From Takakia lepidozioides (Eukaryota; Streptophyta; Takakiopsida; Takakiales; Takakiaceae): a DNA stretch of 64,000 nt. The notes beneath the pieces were generated by a model. The model did not search any database. It saw only the letters and a list, made by a program, of their open reading frames with translations, and had not been told where the DNA came from. This document shows, piece by piece, positions 21,504 to 33,689 of this stretch (position 1 is its first letter; every line of letters starts with the position of its first letter). The stretch spans positions 1,798,001 through 1,862,000 of the forward strand of contig CM060731.1 in assembly GCA_030704615.1 (NCBI GenBank), given 5' to 3'. A program made the position numbers and the translations under genes.

Positions 21504-24500
21504 CTAAGTTGAGGGGAGGCGGCCATAAAGCTTGCGTTGGGCATAGAAAGTGTGAAGGCTATGGTCATCCCCAACATAGCGCCAATGCCATGGCTCATAC
21601 ATAATGCCTTGGATGTTGTCTCGAGGAAATGACATCTCAAAGTGGAACCTGCAACCAAGACCCTCAAAGTAAGACAGGAGGAGTTCAGACATCTAATTTG
21701 GACCCCAAACTCTGTATAAAGCAGCTAGAAAGCAATGGTAGACTAGTCCTAGAGGGAACTGACACACCACAGAACCACTGTGCTATGGCATGGAGCAGAT
21801 CCTGGGAGGACAGTAAAGTTGTGTAACACACCGAGCTGCACTCCCTTGAAGCCACCGAAAGGCAGCAGTTGTTTCAAATCCTGGTAAAAAGGAAATGCAA
21901 ATGAAGGAGAATGAGCTCAGGTTAGCTTGCAGAGATACATACTACCAACCCTTGGAAATAATGTTGGTGAATCTCAAGACTACTTTCCCTCTAGCGATCC
22001 CTTCACACTATAGTCCTCTGTATCTTCAGAACAAACAAGCTCCTTCAAGACTATGTCCAATGTCACTAACTATTCAACCGATGAGACCTCTTCCCAGCTG
22101 AGTGAAAGCTTGGCAAGTGGCGGTGCTGTACATACACTCAAAGGAAGGCCACAATATACCCTACTTGCATGTGCATCATATCCAAAGAGAATCTAGCTTT
22201 AGGCACGAGTCAACATGAGAGCTGAGATTTTTAGCCTGGAAAGCTTCTCTAATCTAGGGGAAGTCACTAGTGGGTGATCCTCAACAAGACTTTCCAGTTG
22301 AAAGCAAGCTATCTCAGAAGTCAGCAGGCGCCTTTGACCTTAGATCATATACATAGAACAAAGGTTGAGAATTTATGTATGAGCTCACATAACATTCCAA
22401 CCATGAGAAATATCTACCATGTGTAATTACCTGACTCAAGGTGGGTATCAGCGGCTGCAGCATCCCCGATATCAATTGCGTAGCCGGTGTGGTGCTCACT
22501 GTACCCTGGAGGCGCTGACACCTGCTGAGAACAAAGCCGAGTGATAAGATTCTTGACAGTCACGCCTCTAGAAATCAGAAGTATGAACTGGGCCCATCAG
22601 CCTTTACAGTAAGTACAGAGTTGTTAAGATCTAGTCTTATCAGGTGATATGCTTTCACTTGCCTGTCATAAGGGAACTTTGCATGAGATTGGGCAGATAC
22701 AGAAAAGAAGTATTTACTGACCATTTGATGTGAAGGTTGGGATAATGCACCTGCGGGCATTAAAGCCCGCGGGAAACTCACCCCACTAGAGACCAGCACA
22801 GGTGGGCTATTCCAGTATGAAATCCATCCCAAAATGTACAATCGACAACAACCACAAGTACAGGGACAAAGTGTCAATTTCACATGCAGCACTGACATAG
22901 CATGATTAGCACTGCTAGTGTAGCCAGAGGTACACTGGGTATATACAGCTCCAGAGGTGGTAAGATTTAGTGAGGAAATCTCTCCTGTGTTGAAAGATGA
23001 AAACTCACCTTGGCACGATCAGCGGCACCCTGTAACCGGCTTGCTTTGATGTCAAAGAACAAGGCCTGCTGGTACTTGACCGATCTAAATCTGTTTCAGG
23101 ACACCCTGTTTCCCACTTCAATAAATGACATCACAATGATTTCCAGTTGAATTCCATTGTTGGGTGACTGATTGGCCAGCATTTTGTTTCAAAGGTGACT
23201 CTATTGAATGCCAGGTTGCATTAGTTTATTGCTTCATCACTTTCTGTAGATATTTGCTTCCACGAGATAGTTGAAAAATCAATTAGTGCTGGAACCATAA
23301 AAGAAATCCATTGGTGTATGGAGTAGAGACTTTTATTACAAAGTTAGGACTAGGTTAACGCACTGCTCAATCAACACACTATTCATATTACTGCTGGTTC
23401 TGAGCAAGTGTTTGTAAATCTTTGGGCTGAACAAACAGGCTCCAATATAGTTAGCATCCCATGGACACTACGCCCTCCTGAATATGTTTTTGGACAACTT
23501 CGACCTGGAAAGGTCAAACAAGTTCAGGATTGAGCCAACGGGAAAGTTTGAGACAAAGATCATCCCTCGACACACCTTTTCTTTCTTTGTCACAGGAACT
23601 AAGTAGACAAGATTTTTCACCCAGGAAAGGGAGTTGTTCCTACCCAGAAAGGGGGGTCAGCCACACGCCATCCCTGTAAGCTGCATCTTGCATTTGTAAA
23701 AAGGAGTCAGCAGCTGCAAGTCTAAGCTTGACGCTGCATCCACCAACCAGCCAATTACACCAAAATAGTCAGAAATAAAAGGAACTAACTTCCTTTGTGT
23801 TATTTACAAATAAGTAATCAGAGAGTGCTTGTCAGGTCACAGGTGAAAAACCAAGCATTCCTTCAGTCTTGGTTCGTGAACACAAGCAACATGGAACCAA
23901 GCAGAAGTGCCAGTCAAAGTCAATTGAGCACTTTCTGCAGATATCACAGTTAATGCTAAACCACTTTCGGAGAAACTGTTGCTAAAAATAATTCGGTTTC
24001 TACCTCTCTTTTTAGTAATGTCTGCATTCCATACTCTTAAGCTAAGTGTCCATGACACAGTCTGAAGGCCAAAACTTCGAATGTGGAAGGTTTACAAATC
24101 AAATGAAAGGCAGCTTAGCACCTACCTAATCACTGGGCAGAAAGGTGAATAAAAATCAGCACCGGTTCTCCATCCCAACTCATCAGTGTTCCCTGAATAA
24201 CTTTCATTGTATCCTCAATAGAAACCATGGTTGTTGCCAAGTATTGTTGACTCCTGTTCGAGATCCTTGCATTATTTTTCCCTTCTTGTCGCCAGGTATT
24301 GTGACCTCTGATCCGATGACCCCACTACCTTGCGATCTAAAGCAATGTCCAACAACTATCGGAACAACTAAGTTTATCCATCAATGTGTTGATGTTTTTT
24401 CCTGACCTAAGTTCTTTTCAATGATAAAGTTCAGTAGCATTGGCGGTCACTGGCTGGTTCTTTAGTTAAGGCACATAGTGAGATAGTAAAATTGAGTACA

Positions 24501-27068
24501 AGCGTCTTGCTTTACGTTCACCAACTAAATGGAATATTTGTTGTCTTGTAACTCACCTTTGGTCTGCCAGCACTGCTTTGAGGGTCGCTTCAGGAGCCTC
24601 CACCGAACGAAAATGTCCCAGCAGCTGTTGTCATCCCAAGTCAACAGGCTTAGGGACTTTAATCTGAATTGATCAAATTAATAGTGTCATGTACAAGGTC
24701 TTGAGTTTGACACACCATGGCAAGATCTATGTGCTAGTACACTTTATCAAGCAATGTGGCATCTCCTGTACACCATGCCTACATACTCTCACCCGACACC
24801 CTTTATCACTTGCTTTGAAATAAACTCACTCCAACAAACCACCTTTCAACTAATGGCCCTCTCAGATCCATGAAGGAGAAGGAATCTTGGAGTACCTGAT
24901 CTGGTAAAGGCTCTGTTACCACCACTGCAGTGCTCGATGATCCCCTTGTGTCCAACACAACCCCTGCAATCTAGTCAACTTCTATGGGTCCAAGAGATCA
25001 TACATCACACTAATCCTTTCAGACAATGAAACTACAAAAGTTTTCAACCCTCCCTTGCTTTGCATGAAAGCTGTACCAACGGTTATGTAGGACTGACAAA
25101 GGGGGAATACGAGGATATTTGGTGAACAGGGCACTTTGCACTCACCAAGACTTTACCTGTGTTCAGAGTGCCAATTCTGTACAACACCAAAGCCAATCCT
25201 GCTGAAAGGGCTGCTGCAAAGAGTACAAGTGGCACTGCCCAGTGAGGCACATTTGTGACTTGAATGGGTGGTTTCCGCAACACTGAGGGATAACGTACTG
25301 CCCGTGGCTTAGCCTGTTTTCACATAGAAAGCTTTGACTCAATACTTGAAAATGACATTACAGTTGTGCATTCAAGGTAGATAAGAAGAGTGACGGAGTG
25401 GGAGCAGCCCCTTCTGGTAACCCTGTCTGGCACTTTTCAAGAGGCTTCAGACCAGCTTGGAGGGTCTGAGGCTGTGATTACTCTGTCAGGTGCTAGGTAA
25501 TATGACAGCTCGTAACTGGCCCTGATAGATCATGTTTTCCTGTTCACTGACTGTACAATAGCCAGTGCATCCCCCATAGAATCCAAATGCAAAGATGTTG
25601 CCTTCAAGCTTGAGTTTCTCTTCAGTTGAGAGGAGGGAGCTGTCTGTGTCACTCCTACCGCATCCTTCTTTTGGCTTTTGGTGATGAATGACAGTTGTAC
25701 TGCAGACAAAGGTTCAAGGCAAATGGGATGCCCATAACTGATGAAAAGAAGAGGAGCATACACATTGATGTATCCTAATAGAGTGAGGGCTATCATGGCA
25801 GAGATGCCGCAACACCATGCTTTCTAGTAAAATGTCAGTGCCACCCCACTAGATCCCCTGGATCTAGATTATCCTCCTAGGACGTTTGCAGCTGCGTTTC
25901 ATACCATAGTGGGTCGAAAGCAAGAGGGATTTATTAACACCTTGACTGTATCCGCATGTCATGAATACTGGCAGGTCTGATTGAACCTCAAGCCTCCTGG
26001 TGCAAATTGGATCACCCATAGAGCAGAAAGGGCACCCATTTTGAAATCCTCGTTAGACCACTTTGAGGCTCAAACCCGAGTGCTCATAATAAATTACATT
26101 GAATACCCCTAATTTGGCTGATGAATACAGCTAATTAGGATCAAATCTCCAACTGTGTGATGAAACCGATGGGGATTTGCATTCCAGAAGTTTCAAGATT
26201 AAAGTACACTTCAAATGAAAGACCAAATGATCTCAGCACTTGAATGACTCTCCAACGTGGTCATGATACTTTGGTACCATCACGAGTGTGCCAAAAAATT
26301 GCACAGACAATCATTGTTGCTGGAATTTTGCCATGCTTATGTCCAGGTCAGCCCTGTTGTTCGTCCAGGTAAAAGAGGCCGGGTTGGCCAAGGCTATGGG
26401 CCCCACTTCAGACCCACGAACTCAGTGGTTTATGAGATGTAATTTGAGGGAGGACCTCCTTCCATGAGCTACTCTGAATTCTAACCTACTGGCACGAGCA
26501 GACTTTTAACTCAGCCATATATTTAGATTGATGCACTAATTGACGCAAATTGATTTCTTAGAGAGAACCCTAAAAGAGGTTAGATCCATGAACATTCTTC
26601 TCCCATTGCTCAAGGTCAGAAAATTTGCTTGACTTTTTTTTAAGTAGATTTGGTCAAAAGACTTTCATGTAGTGCACGTATTAAAACAAAGGGCTGCACT
26701 CCTCCCCAACAAGATGTGAAGAAACTCACATCTGAACGACTTCTCGTCATCAAATCTGCCGCAGTTTGTTGAATTACCCTGCTCTCTGGCTCGCCTTCAT
26801 CGCTCGACAACACGCAAGTAGACCAGTTCTTCTTTTCTAGATCTTTTCTCAGCAGATTTTTGGCAGCACGATGAATTAGTCTTTTCCTTGCCTGTCCTCC
26901 GTATTTCGAATAGCGGGACCAAAATCCAACCCCGAAGACCTGAAAAACTGGCTTTGGTGGAAAGAAACTGGAAGGAGGTCCGTAGACAGATGGTGAAGAA
27001 CACGAAAACACATACGTGGACCCTCTTGTCAGGGAGCATACACAGTGATGCGCAGTGAGAGACAGCAT
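21504..27068 (-). CDS. VanY-type D-alanyl-D-alanine carboxypeptidase (peptidase M15B), membrane-anchored
   Basis: Eight exons join in phase with AG/GT borders: 27068-26730, 25313-25146, 24624-24557, 23733-23644, 23090-23009, 22521-22431, 21880-21832 and 21648-21504. They sum to 1032 nt, 343 residues plus stop. Residues 1-72 lack acidic residues and are rich in Ser, Arg and aromatic residues, like an organelle transit peptide. One membrane span lies at about 135-161 (VPLVLFAAALSAGLALVLY). The catalytic domain begins at about 170 with LLGHFRSVEAPEATL. It continues through VKLRLAAADSF, PLSGFRSVKYQQALFF and PPGYSEHHTGYAIDIGD (zinc ligands His259 and Asp266, S-x-H-x2-G-x-A-x-D) to YEPWHWRYVG (general base Glu314, zinc ligand His317). 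This is the metallo-carboxypeptidase that removes the terminal D-Ala of peptidoglycan stem peptides. The wording is closest to cyanobacterial members as I remember them. A plastid envelope or peptidoglycan-layer role is inferred. Confidence 0.88.
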
Positions 27069-27599
27069 GGCGCCCTCCTAATGCAGTTGCTCAGCTCACT
27101 ACTGCCACATGCACAGAGCGGGACATAGAATCAGAGAAGACACAGATTCTCAAATTCTAGACTTGCAAAGCGGGTCCGCTAGATAAAATAAGATAACCAA
27201 GAGCGGGTCCACTGACATCCCACATGCCTCCGTCCTTGTGTTTCAGTTGCTTTGCAGAGAGCACAAGCCATATCTATTTTGCAACGGATCGATGTGGCTA
27301 GCTCCGCGTCATCTCATCTTCCGCCTATGCCTGACACTTTGCCTATCTCTTGCATGATCTCCTCTGGGCTCTTGGCTAGGAGGGTCGCTTTGCTTGAGTA
27401 GCCTTATGTTTTCGACGCCGGTTGAGTAGCTTACTATAACTTTTGTTTTCTTCTCTAACTGAGTAGCTTACTATAATTTTTTGTTTTCTTCTCTTGTTTC
27501 TTGTTCCTCCCCCCCTTTTTTTGAACTTCTCATCCTATGCACGATCACCCATTGTACATGTTGTAAATAAAGTCTTACCGGGTTTCATCAACATTACCT
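27069..27599 (-). promoter_or_regulatory. Upstream region of the VanY gene
   Basis: No gene was found. It contains a direct duplication: GAGTAGCTTACTATAA(C)TTTTTGTTTTCTTCTCT occurs at about 27424-27458 and 27462-27496. No clear TATA box was assigned. Confidence 0.35.
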
Positions 27600-27795
27600 T
27601 TTATGTTACAATAAAGATAAAAGATAAAGATTCTTTAACGTCCAGTGAATTTACGAGCCTAATGCTCAACACATTGGCCATGGAGGGCCCAATGGACAGT
27701 TTGAAGGCACATGTTGAAGGATTGAACCCAGGATCACCTAGGTTATGCACAGGCAAGGCACAAACATTCAACCACTGGGCTACCTGCTCAAGTAC
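27600..27795 (-). mobile_element. tRNA-derived SINE-like element
   Basis: On the minus strand an A-box TAGCCCAGTGG (27772-27782) and a B-box GGGTTCAATCC (27719-27729) lie 43 bp apart, the spacing of a tRNA-type pol III promoter. The body runs about 100 bp further. It ends in an AT-rich simple tail (TTTATC repeats) at about 27603-27630. ATTGTA occurs next to both ends, a possible short target duplication. There is no tRNA cloverleaf. Confidence 0.6.
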
Positions 27796-28107
27796 AATGA
27801 AAGTCATCTTCATGTAAAAAGAACTAGGGCTTCACGTTGCTCCGCACTACTAGCGACGAATTTTGAGAACTACGTTCAATTTTTCAGAAAAAAGGGGTGG
27901 GTCATCCCCACTGTGTTACATGCAGAGATCCCGTGTTTTGTTTTTTTCTAGAAGAAAATTGGCGGATCTGCATTTCAATGTTCAATTTTCACAAGCCGCA
28001 TCAATCAATAACAACATACCCAAATACCCTTACATTCACTATATGAACTTTCAAGCATCCACCGTGGGATTGGATCTTGGTGGCTTAACGCTAGCTTTTG
28101 ACAATAT

Positions 28108-28330
28108 TCATGTAAGTTCATCGAGGCTCCATCTAAAGCCACACCACGAGAAACAAACAAACATGTCTAAATTTAAGATGCTGAACAAACTCGTGCACAG
28201 GGCTGCCCCTCTCATCAAGCTCATTAAAATTCGTATTCACTTCCATCTTCAAGCTTTGGAGAAGCTCCACCACCCAAACCAAGAATTAGGACAGCACTCT
28301 GATTTCCATCCACTGTCACCAGACACTAGC
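28108..28330 (+). repeat. Dispersed repeat, copy 2
   Basis: This is homologous to 16960-17240 in opposite orientation (shared words CACCA.GAGAAAC, ATCAAGCTCATT, CAAGCTTTG, GACAGCAC.CT). A frame of 179 codons runs through it, but its similarity to the other copy is only partial and the other copy is broken. I do not call it a gene. Confidence 0.6.
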
Positions 28331-29561
28331 ATCTTTCCAAGAAAACATCCTATCACCACAAGAACAAATCCCATCTTCAAAGTGGTGGAAAGCAGGATCT
28401 GAGATTGTAATGCACCCTGCATTAGAGTATCCATATTTATTTTCTGAAGCACTAAGTATATCATGATTTTTCGACCTTTTTTCTCATGTTGGAAAGCCAT
28501 AAAAGCAACATGTTCCTCTCCCATTCCTACACTCACCCATATGGAATAATAATACAATGAATATAGAATATTCTATATAGAATATTCTTATTCCATCCTT
28601 TGATATTTTGACTATGGACCCTAAGATTAGATGAATCACAATTTTTATTTATTTTTTGGGTACCCTTATTTAAGTGTTGTGCATATAAAATTGTTCCTAT
28701 GCATATCTAAAATTTGTATGCACGCATACATTCCTCCATATGCATGCATTTGTGTGCGCATCAAGTGGTCCAGTGGTCTCTCTTTTATTTCTCCTTCCCA
28801 AGTTTGGTCTGTCTGCTTTGTCTACGCACTTCATAGTTGCCAGTATCACAGTCCAGTGCTGGAATCACCATTACATTGTCCATATAGACTCTACATTGCA
28901 GACTGCATTCTTGCAATACATTCTCAGATCAGTTGCACTCCATCCGTTCAACAAGGGAAAAAAAAACAGTCGTCCAAGGCTTTTCACTGCAGAATATAAT
29001 ACACAACAGGTGCCAATGACAGAATTTGTGTAGCAATAAATTATGTACCTAGAAGTAATGGTTGTTGCTATGATTGAGGCAGGACAAGTAACTGCCACCT
29101 TTATCGCTTCATTAATCTCTGGATTCCCCACTGATAGACTAGAATAATTACCTCACATTTCTGTATCAGACTCTTGTGGCACCAGCTCTCTCTACAACTG
29201 AGCTAACCAAAAGCAAAGAAAACAATATTCTCAGCTAGAGGCTTTGTTATTGCAAATTCCCACCAGTGAATGGGATCCAGATGAATTTTACAGTACCGCT
29301 AGAAGTGTTAACCATCAATCACCCTCTTTCATGCATTACCATTGTTGTCGTATCATGTTCACAGCAGCACTGTTGGCGCAGTTGTTAGATTACCTAAGAT
29401 AGTAAGGTACTTTTTCCTTGTTGTAAGAATCAGCATGGGGACGCACCAAATCGCTTGCCTGTGGAATACCGCAGCGGAGCAGCATCATGGACAGGGGATG
29501 GTGTCATAGAGAGGGGTCGAATTGTGTTTTGGACAGCCGAATTTTTCCGTGTCAGGCAGCC
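28331..29561. other. No gene seen
   Basis: AT-rich spacer. The only distinct signal is a pair of perfect 10-bp palindromes AGAATATTCT at 28565-28574 and 28579-28588 (GAA-n2-TTC units). No recognised protein on either strand. Confidence 0.4.
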
Positions 29562-29806
29562 CTAGGTAGGCTTGGCAAGGAGCGAGCGGAGGATTGGGCT
29601 CACATCCTCAGTAAACTTTATCATGAGGAAGAAGATAAGTCTGTAGCCAATGACCATGCCAAAGACAACTGCCAAATCTTCCCACTTGCTTCGGTTGGTA
29701 TCGATCTGATAGAGCATACATATGGAAGCCTATGTAAGACATACGGTAGCGCCAGACGGCCTTAGGCAGATATTTGGGGAGTCGGGAAAATCCCGCCACC
29801 AGCATA
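29562..29806 (-). pseudogene. ABCG half-transporter C-terminal remnant
   Basis: In minus-strand order, FSRLPKYLPKAVWRYRMSY and IGFHMYAL match the last extracellular region of ABCG/WBC transporters. After a frame change, IDTNRSKWEDLAVVFGMV and IGYRLIFFLMIKF give the final membrane helix, with a stop at 29564-29562. About 35-40 residues normally lie between these parts and are missing here, so the two halves are joined by a deletion that shifts the frame. No other part of the gene is present. It lies directly downstream of the PPR pseudogene array on the same strand. Confidence 0.7.
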
Positions 29807-29899
29807 TATATATACCCTGAGCCACAAACAGGGTAACATTATGCAATGACGAATCTCTCTCAAACACTCCCTCTACTTTATGCTGTCTACAACATGAAT

Positions 29900-32800
29900 A
29901 ACTGTGCCCAGGGCTGCCAGGCTCGCACACACATTGCAAATGCACAAGAACATGATGTGATTTGGCTTCACCCCTTTCCTACATCATTTGCTCATAGGTC
30001 TCCATAGCCTCCATCCCACACCCATGCTGCTGTCATGGCACTCCAAGACACCACATTTCGTTTAGCCATATTGTCGAACACTCCCTTCGCGTCTTCAATG
30101 CACCCACATTTGGCATACATATCCACCAGGGCACTGTTCGGAATGACATCTGGTACAATTCCAGCTTTGACAATGTCGCTATGAACCTCTCTGCCCTTCT
30201 TCAGGGCTACGAGGCTTGCACACACGTTGCAAACACCAACACACGTGATGTGGTCAGGCTTCACCCCTTCCCACATCATTTGCTTGTAGGTCTCCATAGC
30301 CTCCATCCCGTGCCCCTGCTGTGCATATCCTGCGATCATGGCACTCCAAGCCTACCACACTCATTTGGCCATATGGTCAAACACTCCCTCCACATCCTCG
30401 ATGCACTCACATTTGGCATACATGTCCACGAGGGTATTGTTCAGAACCACAGCTGGAATTTGTTGAATGCTTCTGCATCTTTTGCTCATAGGTCCCCAAA
30501 GCCTCCATCCCACACCCATGCTGGGCATATCCTGTGATCATCGCATTCCACGATACCACATCCCGTTCAGGACAAATACTCTCTTTGCAACCTTCATGCT
30601 CCCGCATTTCGCATACATGTCGACAAGGCTATTGTTCAAAATCAGATTTGGTACAAGTCCAGCTTTCATATGTCAGCATGGACCTCTTTGCCGTTTTCCA
30701 GGGCTGCCAGTCTCGCACAAGCCTTGAGAATGCAAACAAATGTGACCTGATAGGGCATCTCCCCTTGCTGTATCAGTTGATCATATGTCTCGAAGGCATT
30801 CCTACCACAACCATGCTTGGTATATCCTGCCACCATATTGTTGAACACTAGACAGGCCTCCCTTACACTCCCATATTTGGCATATATGTTAACAAGGGCA
30901 ATCTCCCAATTAATGTATGACGGAATTGCAGCTTTGATAATGTCAACATGGATATCTTTGCCCTTCTCCAGGGCCACCATGCTGGCACCAACATTGAGAA
31001 CACAAATGAATGTGGCTTGCACAAGCATTACAAATGCACACAAACATGATGTGGTCGAGCTTCCCCCCTTCCCCTATCATGGACCTCTTTGCCCTTTTCC
31101 AAGGCTGCCAGGCTTGCACAAGCATTGCAAACGCTCACAAACATGATGTGGTTGCATTTAACCACTTCCCCCATCATTTGCTCATAGGTCTGATCCAAGG
31201 CCTCCATCCCGCGCCCCTGCTGTGCATACCCTGCAAGCATGGCGTTCCAACACCAAATCTCGTTCAGCCGTATTGTTGAACACTCCCTCCGCATCCTCAA
31301 TGCTCCCACATTTGGTATACATGTCCATGAGGGTATTGTTCAAAATCACATATGTACAGCTTTAGCGATGCAACCATGCACCTCTTTGCCCCTTTCCAGG
31401 GCTGCCAGGCTTGCACACGCACACAAACGTGATGTGGTCGCGCTTCACCCCTTCCCCCATCATTTGCTCATAGGTCTCCAAGTCCTCCATCCCACGCCCT
31501 GCTGTGCATATCCTGCAAGCATCACGTTCCACGACAACAAATCTCGTTCAGCCATATTGTTGAACCCTCCCTCTGCATCCTCAATGCTCCCACATTTGGC
31601 ATACATGTCCACCAGGGCAGTGTTCAGGATCACACCTGGTACAGTTCCAGCTTTGGCGATGCAACCATGCACCACTTTACCCTTTTCCAGGGCTGCCAGG
31701 CTTGCACACGCATTGCAAATGCACACAAACGTGATGTGGTCGGGCTTCATCCCTTCCCCCATCATTTGTTCATAGGTCTCCAAAGCCTCCATCCCACGCC
31801 CCTGCAAGCATCGCGTTCCACGACACCACATCTTGTTCAGCCATTTGAAAACTCCCTTCGCATCCTTCATGCACCCACATTTGGCATACATGTCCACCAG
31901 GGTAGTGTTCAGGATGACATCTGGTACAAATCCAGCTTTGACGATGTCACCATGGATCTCTTTCTCATTTTCCAGAGCTCCTAGGCTTGCACACGCATTG
32001 CAAACACAAACAAATGTGTTGCGGTTGGGCTTCACCCCTTCACACATCAATTGCTCATAGGTCTCCAAAGCCTCCATCCCGCATCCTTGTTGTGCATATC
32101 CTGCAATCATCGCATTCCACGACACCACATCTCATTCAGCCATACTGTCGAACACTCCCTTTGCATCCTTGATGCACTCACATTTGACATACATGTCCAG
32201 CAGGGCAGTGTTCAGAATGACATCGAGTACAATTCCAGATTTGACGATGTCACCATGGACCTCTTTGCACCTTTCCAGGGCTGCCAGGCTTGCACACGCA
32301 TTGCCAATGCAAACAAACGTTATGCGGTTGGGTTTCACCCCTTCGCACATCATTTGCTCAGAGGTCTCCAAAGCCTCCATCTCGCGCCCTTGCTGTGCAT
32401 ATCCTGCAATCATTGCACTCCACGACACCACATCTCATTCAGCCATACTGTTGAACACTCCCTTCATGCATGTCCACGAGGGTATTGTTCATAATGACAC
32501 TCGGTACAATTGCAGCTCTGACAATGTCGCCATGGACCTCTTTCGCCCTTTTCCAGAGCTGCTAGGCTTGCACACGCATCGCAAATGCACACAAATGTGA
32601 TGTGGTCGGGCTTCACCCCTTCCCCCATCATTTGATCATAGGTCTCCAAAGCCTTCATACCACATCTTTGCTGTGCATACCCTGCGTGAATCCACTCTTG
32701 GCGTGAATCCACTCTTGGCGTGAATCCACTCTTGGCGTGAATCCACTCTTGGCGTGAATCCACTTTGGATAATGTGAGTGTGCACCTGCTTTCCAGCTTT

Positions 32801-33130
32801 CCAGCTTCCAGACCTTTCATCTTGATGCACTTAAGCAAGAGACAGACAAACGTATCTGAATCTGCTGAAATGCCTCCTACATTTGGCATACATGTCCACG
32901 AGGGTATTGTTCAGAATCACATCTGGTACAATTCCTGCTTTCGCGATGCAACCATGCACCTCTTTGCCCTTTTCCAGGGTTGCCAGGCTTGCAAACACAG
33001 ACGTGATGTGGTCAGGCTTCACCCCTTCCACCATCATTTATTCATAGGTCTCCAAAGCCTCCATCCCACGCCCCTGTTGTGCATAAGCATGGCGTTCCGC
33101 GGCACCACAGTTCATTCAACCACATTGTTG
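29900..33130 (-). pseudogene. PPR (PLS-class) pseudogene array
   Basis: About ten repeats of the same PPR module as the intact gene at 14-16 kb lie on the minus strand. They are recognised by GMEALETYEQMM.EGVKPD, CNACASLAALEKGKEVH and ILNTALVDMYAKCG. Frames are broken at many places (for example near 30350, 30600, 31040, 31310, 31850, 32130 and 32460). The longest open pieces are 32128-31460 and 32431-32132. The N-terminal segment GGISADSDTFVCLL..CIKMKGLEAGK appears at about 32870-32795. No DYW domain is attached at the 3' end. It is derived from the same family as the intact gene and not functional. Confidence 0.85.
32684..32768. repeat. 17-bp minisatellite inside PPR pseudogene
   Basis: GCGTGAATCCACTCTTG is repeated four times exactly (32684, 32701, 32718, 32735), followed by one degenerate unit at 32752. 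It grew out of the segment that encodes SQSGFKP in the intact gene. Because 17 is not a multiple of three, each unit changes the frame. Confidence 0.92.
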
Positions 33131-33179
33131 AACACTGTTATCTGTTTTTGGATACTTTCATGCTGCCACATTGGCAGTT

Positions 33180-33660
33180 ACTTGTCAAAGTCATTCCACC
33201 CAGACAATCTTCTCAGCTCAGCATGGATTTCCTTAATTCTGGGATGCAACTTGTCATCTACAACGAAGGTGTGCACCCTGTTGCCAACCTCAATGCAGCA
33301 GCGACCTGGCTCCTGGCTCCTTTCTAACCCCTCTGACCGTGATCATTCTTCTCACCTTTGCAGTATCATCCCACCTGCCAGCTGCGGCATAGATGTTTGA
33401 TAGCAACACATAAGTCGCGCCATTTCCACATTGCCATGGATTCTGTAGGCACCAAGCAAGGCCTTCCACACCACAACATCTGGATTTCAGTAGGCCAGTG
33501 TGGCTGCATGCAGAGAGAACACATATAAAGGTGATACCGTCCGGCTTCAAGCCGTTCTTTCGCATTTCTTCAAATAGTTGCAGGACCTTGACAACCATGT
33601 TGGGCATATCCTGCGATCATCGCATTCCACGACACCACATTTCATTCAGCCACATTGTCA
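33180..33660 (-). pseudogene. PPR-E/DYW C-terminal remnant
   Basis: The minus-strand frame 33607-33290 reads LQLFEEMRKNGLKPDGITF, ICVLSACSHTGLL, then after an internal deletion YVLLSNIYAAAGRWDD and VRRMITVRGVRKEPG. A shifted frame continues with the start of the post-E region (VHTFVVDDKLHP, EIHAELRRLSG) to about 33200. The catalytic deaminase part is missing. It aligns with residues about 690-880 of the intact PPR protein. Confidence 0.75.
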
Positions 33661-33689
33661 AAGACTCCCTTTGCTCGACCACTCATGCA

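Noticed and set aside
20973-21667. 154-codon minus-strand frame 21203-21667 as a separate gene
   Set aside because: It overlaps the last VanY exon in another frame and shows no domain of its own.
23837-24058. 73-codon minus-strand frame as a VanY exon
   Set aside because: The exons on both sides (24557 and 23733) join in phase without it, and it does not resemble the M15 domain.
25530-25796. Additional exon of the VanY gene
   Set aside because: The flanking exons (26730 and 25313) already join in phase 0, and this frame lacks a good donor before its stop.
32684-32768. CRISPR-like array
   Set aside because: The 17-bp units are directly adjacent with no spacers. It is a minisatellite in a plant pseudogene.
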